A stretch of DNA of 64,000 nt, from contig WNYE01000112.1 of the NCBI GenBank assembly GCA_021396245.1, positions 45,915-109,914 of the forward strand. Direction: 5' to 3'. Positions 22,541 through 34,840 of the stretch are shown here, piece after piece. Both the position numbers and the translations under genes were made by a program. Each line of letters opens with the position of its first letter. The stretch's first letter is position 1. A model generated the notes under the pieces. The model did not search any database and had not been told where the DNA came from. It saw nothing but the letters and a program-made list of their open reading frames with translations. Origin of the DNA: Sporothrix humicola (taxonomy: Eukaryota; Ascomycota; Sordariomycetes; Ophiostomatales; Ophiostomataceae).

Positions 22541-24681
22541 ATGGGGTATGTCTCGACTACAATCTTCTGATGATTGAGCTCGTCGATGGTTCCTGTGCCT
22601 GTTCCTGGATCGTGACACGCTTGTTGCCTGTCATCTGTCAGCGGCCTCACCTCTCGACGACATTTGATATGTAATGGTTTGACACGCCAGGCAGCACTGG
22701 ACCATCACAGCTTCATCGATCTCATCAACTTGACACTTTACTAACCACTTTCGCGTCTGCAGTAAGGAGGAGAAGACTCACATCAACGTCGTGGTCATCG
22801 GCCACGTCGACTCTGGCAAGTCGACGACCACTGGTCACCTGATCTACCAGTGCGGTGGTATCGACAAGCGTACCATTGAGAAGTTCGAGAAGGTTAGTTT
22901 TGACATCCCCTCGCCGGTATTCAGCAGCATTTGAGACTCGATTTTGGCCATACTCGTGGCCATCTTCTTTTCCTCATTTTCCTCGCTCGCTTCACTTTTT
23001 TTCATCCTCCATTTTCCCCTGGCCTATCTCTGCCCAATTGTCTGGCTGGCAAAGAAAAAAAGTTTTCTTAGCGCTTTTTTCTTTTCCCACCAGGCTGCGC
23101 AAGTCTATTCTTGCCTTTTGGTCTTTTTCCCTTTAGTCTTGCCCCTCTTCACTTTTTTCATTCACTTTTCCCCTCCAACACGAAAAAAGTGGGGTGGAGG
23201 GGCAAATCCTTCCCTGCACCTTGCACTTTACTGCCACGCTGGCGCGTCGATTTTTTTTTGGGCGGTCAATGCTCCAAACGCAAGTCATCGCTTGTGCACG
23301 GGCCATTACCCAAAGAAGCTGGCGGTCAGCAACATCACTTCACTTCCATCTTTCATGTCATCATCTTGTCTCACTGCTATCTGTATTTCCATTTCATCTC
23401 AAAATATACGACAGCTGCTGACAACCATTACAGGAGGCTGCTGAGCTCGGCAAGGGCTCTTTCAAGTATGCCTGGGTTCTGGACAAGCTCAAGGCCGAGC
23501 GTGAGCGCGGTATCACCATCGATATTGCCCTCTGGAAGTTCGAGACCCCCAAGTACTACGTCACCGTCATTGACGCCCCCGGCCACCGCGATTTCATCAA
23601 GAACATGATCACTGGTACCTCGCAGGCCGACTGCGCCATTCTCATCATTGCCGCCGGTACTGGTGAGTTCGAGGCTGGTATCTCCAAGGATGGCCAGACT
23701 CGTGAGCACGCTCTGCTCGCCTACACCCTCGGTGTCCGGCAGCTGATCGTCGCCATCAACAAGATGGACACTGCCAAGTGGGCTGAGGCTCGTTACCAGG
23801 AGATCATCAAGGAGACCTCCAACTTCATCAAGAAGGTCGGCTACAACCCCAAGACTGTTGCCTTCGTCCCCATCTCGGGCTTCAACGGCGACAACATGCT
23901 GTCTCCCTCGACCAACTGCCCCTGGTACAAGGGCTGGGAGAAGGAGGGCAAGACTGGCAAGGTTACCGGCAAGACTCTGCTGGACGCCATTGACGCCGTC
24001 GAGCCCCCCAAGCGCCCCACGGACAAGCCCCTGCGTCTGCCCCTCCAGGATGTCTACAAGATCGGCGGTATCGGCACTGTCCCTGTCGGCCGTATCGAGA
24101 CTGGTATCCTGAAGCCCGGCATGGTCGTCACCTTCGCCCCCTCCAACGTCACCACTGAAGTCAAGTCCGTTGAGATGCACCACGAGCAGCTCACCGAGGG
24201 TGTTCCCGGTGACAACGTCGGCTTCAACGTCAAGAACGTCTCCGTCAAGGAGATCCGTCGTGGCAACGTTGCCGGTGACTCCAAGAACGACCCCCCCTCG
24301 GGCGCCGCCACCTTCACCGCCCAGGTCATTGTCCTGAACCACCCCGGCCAGGTCGGCAACGGCTACGCCCCGGTTCTGGACTGCCACACCGCCCACATTG
24401 CCTGCAAGTTCACCGAGATTCTTGAGAAGATCGACCGCCGTACCGGCAAGTCGGTTGAGGACAAGCCCAAGTTCATCAAGTCGGGTGATGCCGCCATTGT
24501 CAAGCTGACCCCCTCGAAGCCCATGTGCGTTGAGGCTTTCACTGACTACCCCCCTCTGGGCCGTTTCGCCGTCCGTGACATGCGCCAGACCGTTGCTGTC
24601 GGTGTCATCAAGTCTGTCGAGAAGGCCGCCGCCGGTTCCGGCAAGGTCACCAAGTCGGCTGCCAAGGCTACCAAGAAGTAA
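22541..24681 (+). CDS. TEF1: Translation elongation factor 1-alpha (eEF1A)
   Basis: Three exons: 22541-22545 (only ATGGG), 22763-22892 and 23434-24681. The 217-bp first intron (GTATGT...CAG) splits codon 2 and the 541-bp second intron (GTTAGT...CAG) falls between codons; this layout is standard in many Sordariomycete TEF1 genes. The product is 460 residues, the exact family length. GTP-binding motifs are GHVDSGKS (15-22), DAPGH (about 92-96) and NKMD (154-157). The protein is cytosolic and delivers aminoacyl-tRNA to the ribosomal A site. The third exon shows extreme preference for C-ending codons (GTC, AAG, ATC, CCC), as expected of a very highly expressed gene, and has none of the further introns found in some relatives. 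The long second intron is T-rich and is the variable stretch commonly used for species identification. Confidence 0.99.
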
Positions 24682-24757
24682 ATTTCTTGTCAACCCTGAA
24701 TGCTGATGAGGAACCAAAAAGGAGTGGAGGAGGATAATGGGCCGCTGGCCAGTTCTT

Positions 24758-26044
24758 GATGCTTTACTGCCCATGCAGCTGCGTTCGTCTTTCATACTAG
24801 GACTAGGTAGACAAAAAAATATCAAAATTGGGCATGTGTTTCATGTAACTTGATTGTCTTTCATTGATCATGATGTGATGCTTTTGAGGTGTGAAATATG
24901 AATTTATTATGCTGTTTCATTTGATGTTTACGATGCTGATGATGTGCTGACAAGATGTTGGAATATTGTCATAATGTGTTGGCATGTTGATGTAATGATA
25001 TGCTTACTGCACTATCTGCCTAACAATGTTCTCTATTTGCTTGAGATGTGTTGATGCTGATGCACACTTGGCTGTGAACTGGTGATACTGTTTGCCAGCT
25101 GCCTGACGAGACCGATGCCTGACAATGGCCTTCCGTGACTGTCTTGCAGTATCTTGTCACTTTTGATCTCGATATGTCTGACGTAGTCTTGTTCATGTGC
25201 TTCGTGTTAATCTGGTTCTAATTTCGTTCAGTTGATAGCCTAGGCATCTAGTATCTTCTAAATCTGACGAAGGGCGAATGATGCGTAAGTTGCACCCAAG
25301 GCAACCTAGCGAACAGAGTTTGATGGACTAGCTGGCCCTTGTGATAGATAGCCATCGCACCGCCGCAAGTAGCCGCATGTCTATACGATGCTTTTCAAGG
25401 AAGTTAATAACAACCAACGAACATCTCGTTGTTGATGCAGTCTGTCGATACATGTCGTGACCATCATGAAGATGGATGGCCTCTATCAAGGGAGGGATAA
25501 GGCTTTCCCCGCGTTTAAGGTGCATGCTAAGCCTTGTTATCGAGTAACAAAAGTGAAGCCGTCCAGAACGATATTTTTAGCCACGAAACGATGCAAGACC
25601 TTGATGCTGGATTTTTTGCTGGATGACTTGTGCCATTTTCATTGGACCTATTCCCCGAGGCATATCCATGTGAACACAATAAGATGCCGACAGAACCTTC
25701 CTGTTTCGTCACTTACAACGATTTTGGTGCAGTAACTTTGTGCACACTCTCAGGTTCTAAACTAATAGATGATGATATTTCAAAGGGGAGAGAAAAGCCT
25801 GCACGAGGCGGTGCATCTGATGGTAGATGGAGCAACCGTTCACAGAAGGAGATGGTAGACGATAGAGCCTCCTCGAAGTAGAATTTGCAGCTGTCTGCGT
25901 AAGGTATGATCATGAGATGCCGAGGGGGATGATTGATGCATGCAAGAAGCACATATTTTGCGCATCAACGTATCATGATTGCCATCTTGTATTAAAGGTC
26001 GATGCTACATCGATGCCATGTACCGTCTTGATGCGTCTTGATGC
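24758..26044 (+). repeat. Strand-biased GATGC-rich tract downstream of TEF1
   Basis: By hand count the word GATGC occurs 18 times on the + strand in about 1.3 kb, often inside TTGATGC or GATGCTGATG, while the reverse complement GCATC occurs about 3 times. Spacing is irregular, so it is not a simple tandem repeat. It lies immediately after the TEF1 stop codon and may reflect an old degenerated repeat or a transcribed 3' region. Confidence 0.6.
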
Positions 26045-28102
26045 TGTTTGCAGAGGACATCTGCAGTAGGTATCTCATCAACAGCAACGCACTGTGTACA
26101 GGATCAGACATTTGAAGAAACGGAGGCATGCATTGATTTCATTTTTCGTTTCTGTGGCCTGGTATGACCAGCGTTCTTCTGGATAATATGTGCTTGACGA
26201 CTATTGTAGGTGGTAAGCTATGATGACCTAAACACTTGAGCTCATATCAAGTCTAGGCTTCTTGATCAAGTGCCCGTGTGCTTTGTTGCCGTCCGTTTCC
26301 CGCTTTCCGTTTCCTGGCTGTCTTGACGTCGCCAAGTCCGGCTCCGACTACGGCTACGAGTACGAACATGAGGGAGTTGTTTACACAGTAATTGCAGTTT
26401 ATCATGTTTTGTTTGATTTCGTACGTCTCCAATGGCCAAGTCCGTATGCGATCGTCTTGACCTTGATCGGATCGGCGAGAACAAAGTCCGTTTGATAAAA
26501 GTAGAAAGTAAATAAAATGAGAAAGGAGGCGCATGTTTGCCTTACGTATGCATTGCATGTTGCATGTTTATTTTTGTATCCTCTCCACCTTTTCACCTTG
26601 CCCATTTCAGTACACAATTGGCGAGCCCTCGAAACATCAAGCCCATCAAACCCCAGAAATGCTGCTGCCTCACACGCCCACGCGCTTCCGTTTTGATTTC
26701 CCCTCGCTATGTGGGCATTAGAATAGAGAAAACCCCCCATTTAGGGTTGCGCGCGCGGCGCGGCGCGTCGTCGACTTTCGAGGTCAATGTCAACGGCCAA
26801 TGTGGCCCCTGTGCCCCTTGTCTTTTCGTGGGTTCGTGGAGTATTGTTTGGTCTTGGTTTTTGCTGGCGTCAGTTTTTTATTTTGTGCAAGTGCGGGTGC
26901 GAGTGCAAGTGGCAGCCCCCTCCACACACGGGAACGGGAAACTCGATGAACCCGAGAGGCTGGGTCAGGGGGAGGGGGAAGAGGAAAAGATGAAAAGCGA
27001 GGGGGCGTGTAAATTTTGAGGGGAGGAAAACAAAAACGGTGACATTTTGGTCTGGGCATACAAGACTTTGAAGCTTTAGCTTCTGGGCAAGACACGATAC
27101 TGTTTGTCCCCTATTTTGAATTTTTGAATAACAAGATGCAACTTTGTTCAAGTCGGCGATGTTGACACTGAACTGAATTCAGGGGCAGCTACAGCGAGCT
27201 GGAGAAAACGGGCAAAAATCGCCGATATGGTCTTTGGGGTCGCTAGATTCAGGCACCGTTTTCGACACCTGTAGCCGCTAGTGGTACTCACTATATTTAC
27301 AGCGCAGGTCCACTGAAGCCAAAACGGAGAAGATTCCCTTAAACGGACGGGATACACACCCGGAGACTTTTTTTTACTACCTGACTAGTACCTATCAAAA
27401 CCAACAGTTTTTTTCCCCGTCGCTTTCGCTCCCGCTCTTGTGCAATATTTTTGTGCTTTTTGTGTATTTCTGTGCCTGGCCAAGTCGAGGCCAAGGGACC
27501 CTTCTTTTGAATAATACAACCACACAATTGATCATCTGATTTTTTTATTTTCACATCTTGAACTGGAAGTGGCGCTCTTTCCCCTTATCGAGTCGTGCCA
27601 GTTTAAGAAATTCTCTCCGACTGTTGGGGTGATTTATCGTTTTGTGGCGCCCAGCCCTGTTCATGCAAAATCAAAAGAGAAAAAAAAGTTCCCCACGATC
27701 CTTTTGAAAGTGAACTGTTTACAAAGCATGAAGAAGAGCAAAGAATGGTCGAAAGATCAGAAATCATAAAGACCAGGAGAAACGGCAGTGGATTTGGCCC
27801 GTTTCCGGCGGGCCAACGCCGACGGGCTCAAAAAGCGCAAAAAGTTCAACCGTCTTGAGAGGAATCTGCTCAAAAGACAAGCCAAAGGATCATCGAATGG
27901 ACACCAAGAAGGACACCAAAGACCCAAGAAAGACCAGTGGTGTCGGCGCCCAGACCCAAACAAGGCCAAGCCTGAGATTCGGTGGGAGTTTGACAGGAAT
28001 GGGTCCATCAGAATCGACGCGGTAAAAAAGAATAAAAAATAAAAATATACGGCGGCTGCATTGAATTCGTTGGTGCCATTTTGGTGGAGAAGGCTAAGAG
28101 CC

Positions 28103-28131
28103 AAAGTTCCTGAGAAAGGATCAGGAACTTT
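28103..28131. repeat. Perfect 11-bp hairpin followed by a T-run
   Basis: Arms AAAGTTCCTGA and TCAGGAACTTT are separated by the 7-base loop GAAAGGA. Together with the following bases the + strand ends in six T's (28129-28134). The shape resembles a terminator or the 3' end of a small structured RNA. It lies about 60 bases after the end of an unsupported basic open frame. Confidence 0.7.
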
Positions 28132-31100
28132 TTTGAATTCTCTTGACAGGTGAAACAGGACAAGGCTCAGCACGGAAGGGCAAACTGAAAGAATGAGACT
28201 ATCCGTGTCCGTACGTCGACGGTGACTGACGAGATTCCATGTGGTCAAAACGGTGGATATATCGTGGGAACGTAGCCAAGAGCCTCAAGCGAGAACTTTC
28301 GTCTGAAGAACGAGGACAAGAAGACAGGCTGACATGGAGTGGAGACAAAAGTGAGATCGGGACCGTCCCGTACGAATAGACCGAAACGGTAGCTTTATGC
28401 GAGTTTGCGCGCGCGAGGCTAAAGGGGATTGAAATTGAAATACGGAGTATTTACTCTGTTCGACGTAAAAGTAGTCAGGCAGTGAGCGTTTGAAGGATGA
28501 GTTGGACCACTTTTATTCAAGATTTGCGGAGTAACAAATAAGTCATCAATTGATCCATTCTGGGAAGAACGAATGCGAGGCCTGACGCGAGAGCGCCAGC
28601 ATCGTATGCGAGACGCGGAAAGCGAGAACGAGGCAAGAAAATGCGAGCCAACAGGGAAGAGGAGATATGGCTACCGCGACTGACAACTGATACAACGACT
28701 CAGATTACGACCAGGGATTGCACGTTTTGCCCAACGGTCGACCATTGAACGTTGCAGGCAGCCTGTAAAGGATCGCGATCAACGCCAATTATTGATGGTC
28801 TGAACAACTCGAAAAGGCGGAGGGATGCGCTGGCTTGCTCACCGCATGAAGAACATACTGTCCGTTTCTGGCAGTGCTGCCACATATATACAAAGGAAAT
28901 AGGAACAATCACCAAAACGTCGTAAAGTCGCCAGATACGGTATATCCCGTCAGGGAAATCGCCAGGCCCATCCAATAAATTAGTTCCAGGGGCATGTGGT
29001 ATGTTTTTTGTCCAGAGTTCCTTTTGTCTTGATTTTTATTGATGTGATGGATGCACCGTTCAGAATGCAGTTAGGACGATACGCGATACGGAGAAAGTGT
29101 CATCGGCCACAGTTCTGAACAGGGCCACAGCTCACAGGGCTGGCAAAAGGCAAAATGCATCATAACGAGCTGGGGGGTGAATTTGATTTCATGCATGGCG
29201 GTTTTCCAAGTGTATCTCGCCGTTCTGATTATTACGGTACGACGTATTATCGTACACACGACGATATGGGGTCGGCGCAACTTTGCAGCGTTGATGACAG
29301 GCGCACAAATCAAAAAAGGGAAAATAATCATAAGGCAGCGCCAAAAGAGACTAGGGGCAGGGGAGGGTAAGATCATCTCAAAAGCCGGGAAAGACAACAG
29401 ACAAAAAAAAAAAGGAATCACTTTAAGGCCTGCCAATCAGAATCGTCAGAGTGCGAGGAAGGGAACAAGGCCCAGGCGGACAAAAGTCTCCAGAGTCCAA
29501 GCCCAGGGCCTCGCCTGCCAGAACAGGGTCCATGCCGCGCGCGGAGTCTGGAATTAAGATTTTTGGGGCTTCAGGCCGCCGTACTTCCTCTTTGGGGCTT
29601 CATGAAGCGAGGATCGCTGATGGATCGCTGATGGATTTTACGGTGGATTACGGAATATGGCCATGAATTTTTCGACTGTGATTTTTGGGATGGATTTGGA
29701 GATCAAGAAGAATATGCAAAGCCGGCGACGGGCGGGCTTAACTCCGTGTCCGGACGGACGAACAAGTCCATTTCGAGATCTGTACCTCCGTGCACGAAGG
29801 AGTTTAAGATTTTGGATTTTAGGAGAAAGGGAAGAATAACAGGGTGAACAGGAGTTCAGGAAATAGGAGGAAAGGAGAATTTGAATTCCATGTGTTCGAA
29901 GATGCAAGAGAGGACCTAACGGGCGAACATGAGAGTATCTTTTTGATCAACGATCTTCCCATTTTGTGCCTTGTGCCCTGTGCCCTGTGCAGTTCAAGAT
30001 TACTCGACTGCCTGTCGACGCCCTGCACAGCCCTGTGAATTCGAGTCCGAATGTACGACGTACACATTAGTCTTTCATGATCCATCGTTCATCGTCTATC
30101 GTCCGTCGGGCTTCAAAGAGCGTGATCAAAACGGAAGGGGTGTAAAACGGAGGACGATCGGCTTTGAAAGTCTTGACTTGACTTTATTTCCATCCCATGT
30201 TTTGTCTTGTTATTAGTGACCCCATTCTGTCTATTTTTGTGCCCCTGACCTTGGATCTTGGGCTTAGGAAAAGCTTCTATCGCCTTCTCCTGGCCTTCTT
30301 TCTGGACTTTCCAAATAGTTGTGCCTGGATTCCAAAGCAAAATAATCAAACTTTAGACCGCTGTACGACAGTGGTCGGGCTTTGATTATTTTTGTCTCTT
30401 ACTGATTTCAAATGCGGGACCTCCTTTTTACTCTTTTTAGGCTCTGAAAAAGATCCCCACAGGGCCAGGCCGCGAGCCAAGACAAGGATCAAAAAGGAAG
30501 ATGGAGCATAACGACCCCAAGCCTCGGGGCCTTACCTGTAACGACTGGCAATTACGACTATTACAGTGAAGACTACGACTCTATCGTCCGCCGGCGGACG
30601 GGCGTTTTGAGAAAAACCCCGGAGCTTCTTTGTCGAGATGCTGTGAGCTGTAACTGTGTGACTCGACAGATGGAACATGTAAATCATTCCTTCTGAAGAA
30701 AGTGCTCAGAAAACGGACGATGCGACTGGAGAGAAAAACGGTGCGTTGCTTGTTAGTCTGAATCCTTTGCTGACGGCAGCAAGATAAGTCAGCGATAGGA
30801 TAGAGCCTATCAACATCGGCATTTTCTTTTTTCTCTTTTCCCTGTTCTCCAAACGATATTCGCTTGCTGACAGGATCGCCTTGATGTGTATTTTTGGTTT
30901 TTTTTTTTTCATATTCGCTTTCTCTCTCTCTCTCTCGAAGAGGACCAACAGGCGATTGCAATGGGCCAGTCTGGCCTAGCAAGAGACCGGTCAGACCAGC
31001 CAGCCATTTGGGCCATTTAGTGCCAGGATAATGAGGTCATGGCTGGATGCTCCCCGTTGTATGGTGCACGGCTTTTGCATAGGGCTACAAAGGGAGAGAA

Positions 31101-31207
31101 AAACTGAAAAGATAGTAAGTAACGCTCAAACGCCGTTGTGGTGTGGCTGATTTTCCACTTGTTGAGTAGTCATTTCTTCCGTGTTATTCTCTTTCTCACA
31201 CTCCTCT

Positions 31208-31243
31208 ACTGAGTGCCGTAGCTGCTTACGATAGGCACTCAGT
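31208..31243. repeat. Perfect 10-bp inverted repeat, 16-nt loop
   Basis: Arms ACTGAGTGCC and GGCACTCAGT flank a loop that itself contains a GTA/TAC pairing. It could be a structured RNA element in an otherwise featureless spacer, but about one such repeat is expected by chance in a window of this size. Confidence 0.5.
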
Positions 31244-32740
31244 CGACATGGGCTGGTAATTAGCAGTTGGACGGCAAGAATGCCGCATTCTGGGGAATAG
31301 ACAGCAAGCCCATCATCTGATGGAGGTAATTACAGGAGGAGAGGAGAAGAGAAATCCGGAAATGGATACAGTTCCGTGGAAGTATCATCTTGCCCAGTCT
31401 TGCCCAGACAGCCCCGTCCTCTCTGTGTATTTTTGCCAAGGAGAAAAGAAGGCGCAAAGAAGAAAAAGAAGGGCCATGGTTGAGAGTACAAAAGCACAAA
31501 CCCGCACAAGAGGGTCTGGGCAACTTGGCAGAAGCTCCAATAGCAGAGGCCGTAATACGCGTGTAAGTGCTGGAGCACTCTGGACACTGGCCTGAGTAAT
31601 AAAGCCCCATTTCAGAATACCGTCTGCCTAAAAAGCCAAGCGTCTTTTGTCCTTTCCTTCTCGATTCCCCTTGAAGATCTCGCTTTCGTTCTTCGTTCAT
31701 TGCAGCCCGTTTCGTTTGTCGTTTCTCGCTTTCATGTTTGACACGCGTATTTCGTGTTCTCCTCTTTTTTTTCTGGGGTGGATTGCCCGTTGGTTTCCCT
31801 TTGAGTCTTGCATTTTGGAGGGGAAGGCTGCTGAGCCTTGGGACGTCGCACTGCATCTTTTCTCTTCTTGGGAGCTTTCACTTGTTCAATGTCTTGGCCA
31901 TCCCTTGGCTTGCATAACGGAGCACTCCCAAAAGAGGTGCCCAAGAACGAAAGACGAAAGACGAAAAAGACTTGGGGAAAGCCCGAGCATGCTGGACAGT
32001 CATCAACCCCGCTCATTGACCATTATTCTGGAAGGTGCAGCTCTTGCCCTGCAGCTGCAGATGCAGGACTACTAAATATTACGTTGTGAGTCGTAGTCTG
32101 TCAACGTAGTTGTGTGAAATCATCGGTTTCCCGTCTTGGCCATATGCTGCGACTCCAACTGGGCGAGGGGCAGAATGGGGACACAGGACGAATTGGGCAC
32201 AGCCTCGCTTACTTAGTAGTCTTGGAGACCTTGGAGATGGCACGGCAGATAGGACATAAGACGCGTGATGAGAGAAATAAGAACAAGGAGAGAATTGAGA
32301 AGTGAGTGGTTTTGTTTGTTGCCCGAAAAGAAAAAAAAGGGCAGATTCTTCATTGTTTGTGGTTCACTAGCTAAGGTAGATAATATCTTGTTGGTGTGCA
32401 AAAGAGAATATCTTCTTGCAGTTATCCTATCAAAGCTTTGTTTCCCCTTTCCCCTGCCGACATTCGCTCGTTTTAACATTAATAGAACTCCCCTCTATTT
32501 AAAAGAATAAAAAAAGACAACTGCCACCCCAACACCGTGTAAAAAATAAGCAACCGAAAAAGACTGTAACACCTCCGATAATGCAGTGTTGGACCCGTAG
32601 AAATAACGCCTCTAGAAAGAAAGAAAACAAGCAGGAAAAAAGGCCGTCCATATAAACTGTATCGTGTGGTCGAGGAATAAAAAACGCCGAGCAAAATTGA
32701 GGAAAGGGGAGAGGAAAGGTATCAGAAAGAGCAACAGCGA

Positions 32741-34840
32741 TTAGAACATAGTGTCCTCGTATTCACCGCCGTTATAGATCATAGGATCGCCGGTGCCGAG
32801 CATAACGTCAGGGCACTGGTTGAGATGGGCCTTGAGTGCTCCGAAATTGCCGTCGACCAGGCTCTGGGTGATCAGCTGCGGGCTGAAAAATGTCAGATTG
32901 TCGTTGTTCATGGGCATCGAGGGCGTGGCCATGGTCGTCGGGATGGACAGAGCGAGCGGCGCCTGCTTGAGATTCTGAGTCTGGTGCTGTTGCTGCTGCT
33001 GCTGACACTGTTGTTGCTGTTGGAGGCGTTTTTGGTACTGTTCGTGTTGTTGCAACGCCTGTTTCTTGTGCATCTGGTTCTGCTGGAGCTGCAGTTGCTG
33101 CTGCTGAAGCACATGAAGCTGGAACGCCTGCTGATTCGACAGGTCAATGTTTCCCGGCTGGGTCATCCAGTTCGTGTACTGCGTCGTCGGCATGGTAGGC
33201 GAAGGCGCGGCAAACCCGTCGGACTGGTTCGAGCCGACCTCGAAATCGGCAAAGCTCAGGCTCTGGGGCGACATCGTAGTGCTGGCACTGTTGACGCTGC
33301 TGCCGTTGCCGTTTCCATTTCCGCTGCCAAACACGTTCTTGCGGTAGTCGTCCATGTCCGAAAAGCCGTCATAGTCCTCAGAGGAGCTGGCACGGTCAAA
33401 GCGGCCGCCAAGGTTGAAGTCGAAGGCGCCGTTGCTGCTGTTGCTGGCCAGCATGGCGGTGGATGTCGCATTGGGCATCGACGTCGAAAGACTGATTGGG
33501 ATCGCAGCCGTAGGAGCCGAAGCCGTGGTCTGATTCATTTCGGTCTTGATCGTCGACGCATTCTTCTGCTGCTGGCTCTCTGCGGCGGCGGCGGCAGCAG
33601 CGGTCACGGCCTGCTCAGCCTCGCGCTTCTTCTGCTGCTCCTCGAGCTGCGAGGCCAGATGGGCCATATCCTGTTCGGTCTCTGGGAAGACGGAGGGGCC
33701 CATGGGCAGATCGGGGTCGTTGTTCGGCCGGATGCAGCCCAGCTTCGAGGCGATGCTGTGGATGACGGGCTGGCCGCGTTCGTTGAGCTCGGGCTCGCCC
33801 AGCTCCCAGGCGTTGGCTGCGCGCACCATTGCGTAGAGCTTGTGCACCGTTGCAACTAGGGCGAACTGGGTGTTTTCTAGCACCTCTGCGTATCTGTTGT
33901 TATGGTGGGCAAAGCGTTAGTCAGAACGAAAACGACATGCTGAGGACGAATGGATTGACGAATGGATTGACGAATGGATTGACGAATGAACGGATGAGGA
34001 TGGATGTCGCTAAAATGCCTAGTTCTATCATAGGCCAAACACTTTTTTTTTTTGCTTCGACCGAATGACGGACAGAAATCGGCATTGGCAAAATCGATAG
34101 AACAAAAACAGATGATGGATGAATGGCAAAGTCAAAGGCAAAGACAGATGTAGTGATCAAGGGGAAGCGGAATGTTTGTGCGTACCCTTTTGGCAGTTGC
34201 TTGTATTCGGTCTTCTTGCGAGTGCCTGCAGTGCAGACGAGGCCGTCGTCTTTGCAGCGCTTGCAAGGAAACTCGCCATCGCACTGTATACTTGTTAGTA
34301 TGTACGTGGGGTCGAGAGGCAGAAATGCCGTTGGTTCTTGTTCGGTATTCGGTATTCAGCAACAGTAACCATATGGTGCCATACCTTTGTCTTCTTCATG
34401 CGGCAGCGCTCGCAGGCCTTCCAGACTCGCTTGTGGCGTCCATCGCCATCATGATGCGGCGAGCCATGCGAATGGGTGACTGCTGCTGCTGCCGCGGCCG
34501 CTGCTGTTGCAGAGACGGAGCTGCTGTGGTGAGATCCAGATGAGGCAGCATGGTGCGAGTGCGAATGTGAATGAGACGCCGTCGGTGTCGTGCCAGAACG
34601 CTTGGAAGCACGGTGGCTGTTGTGGTGATGCTGATGTGTGCTGTGCGTATGGCTCGCTGTGGCATTGCTTCCGCTGCCATTGCCGCTCTTTGCTGTTCTT
34701 GATGAGGGAACGACTCCGCTTGTTGACGATGTAGACGAATTTGAGCTCTTTCTAGAGGCTTGCGGAGCCTGTTGCTGCTGCTGTTGCTGGGGAAGTTTCT
34801 GGCTGCCGTCGTACGGCGGAGTTGGTATGGCGGTCACCAT
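32741..34840 (-). CDS. Zn(II)2Cys6 transcription factor, of the type often named fluconazole resistance protein 1
   Basis: Three exons on the minus strand: 34840-34385, 34283-34186 and 33893-32741, with introns of 101 bp (GTATGG...CAG) and 292 bp (GTACGC...CAG); product about 568 residues. The start ATG (MVTAIPTPPYDGSQK) is preferred over an upstream non-ATG opening. The N-terminal ~130 residues are Gln, Ser, His and Ala repeats. The DNA-binding cluster spans Cys143, 146, 153, 159, 162 and 169 (CX2CX6CX5CX2CX6C), with CERCRMKKTK in exon 1 and CDGEFPCKRCKDDG in exon 2. A conserved block follows (TRKKTEYKQLPKGYAEVLEN, then LVATVHKLYAMVR, WELGEPELNERGQPVIHSIA, KLGCIRP). The C-terminal half is Gln-rich. 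The product is expected to be a nuclear DNA-binding regulator. The family name is a common annotation label; the target genes are unknown, and a drug-resistance role cannot be inferred. Confidence 0.88.
33945..33991. repeat. 12-bp tandem repeat inside the second intron of the Zn2Cys6 gene
   Basis: The unit GACGAATGGATT is present in three full head-to-tail copies followed by a partial one (GACGAATGAA). It lies in the 292-bp intron, close to its acceptor end on the minus strand, and contributes to that intron's unusual length. Confidence 0.85.

Larger units (their letters stand above)
24682..32740. other. 8 kb gene-poor spacer between convergent TEF1 and Zn2Cys6 genes
   Basis: No exon with recognisable domains or persuasive codon use is present. 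The first ~1.4 kb is marked by repeated + strand GATGC/TGATG words. A basic 84-residue frame near 27788-28042 lacks an ATG and family resemblance. Hairpins at 28103-28131 and 31208-31243 and a short TC run (30920-30936) are the only structured elements seen. Composition is not AT-extreme, so this is not a RIP-degenerate block. Confidence 0.55.

Noticed and set aside
22893..23433. Open frames running through TEF1 intron 2 (for example 22944-23444)
   Set aside because: They lie in a T-rich intron with good donor and acceptor sites; splicing restores the exact eEF1A sequence.
23428..24825. 465-residue open frame on the minus strand opposite TEF1
   Set aside because: It results from the strong C-ending codon bias of TEF1; no domain, and it begins and ends with the sense exon.
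27788..28042. Basic 84-residue frame (FRRANADGLKKRKKFNRLER...) in the 8 kb spacer
   Set aside because: No ATG; a stop lies ten codons upstream in frame, and no joining exon or family match is visible. The hairpin 60 bases downstream is reported separately.
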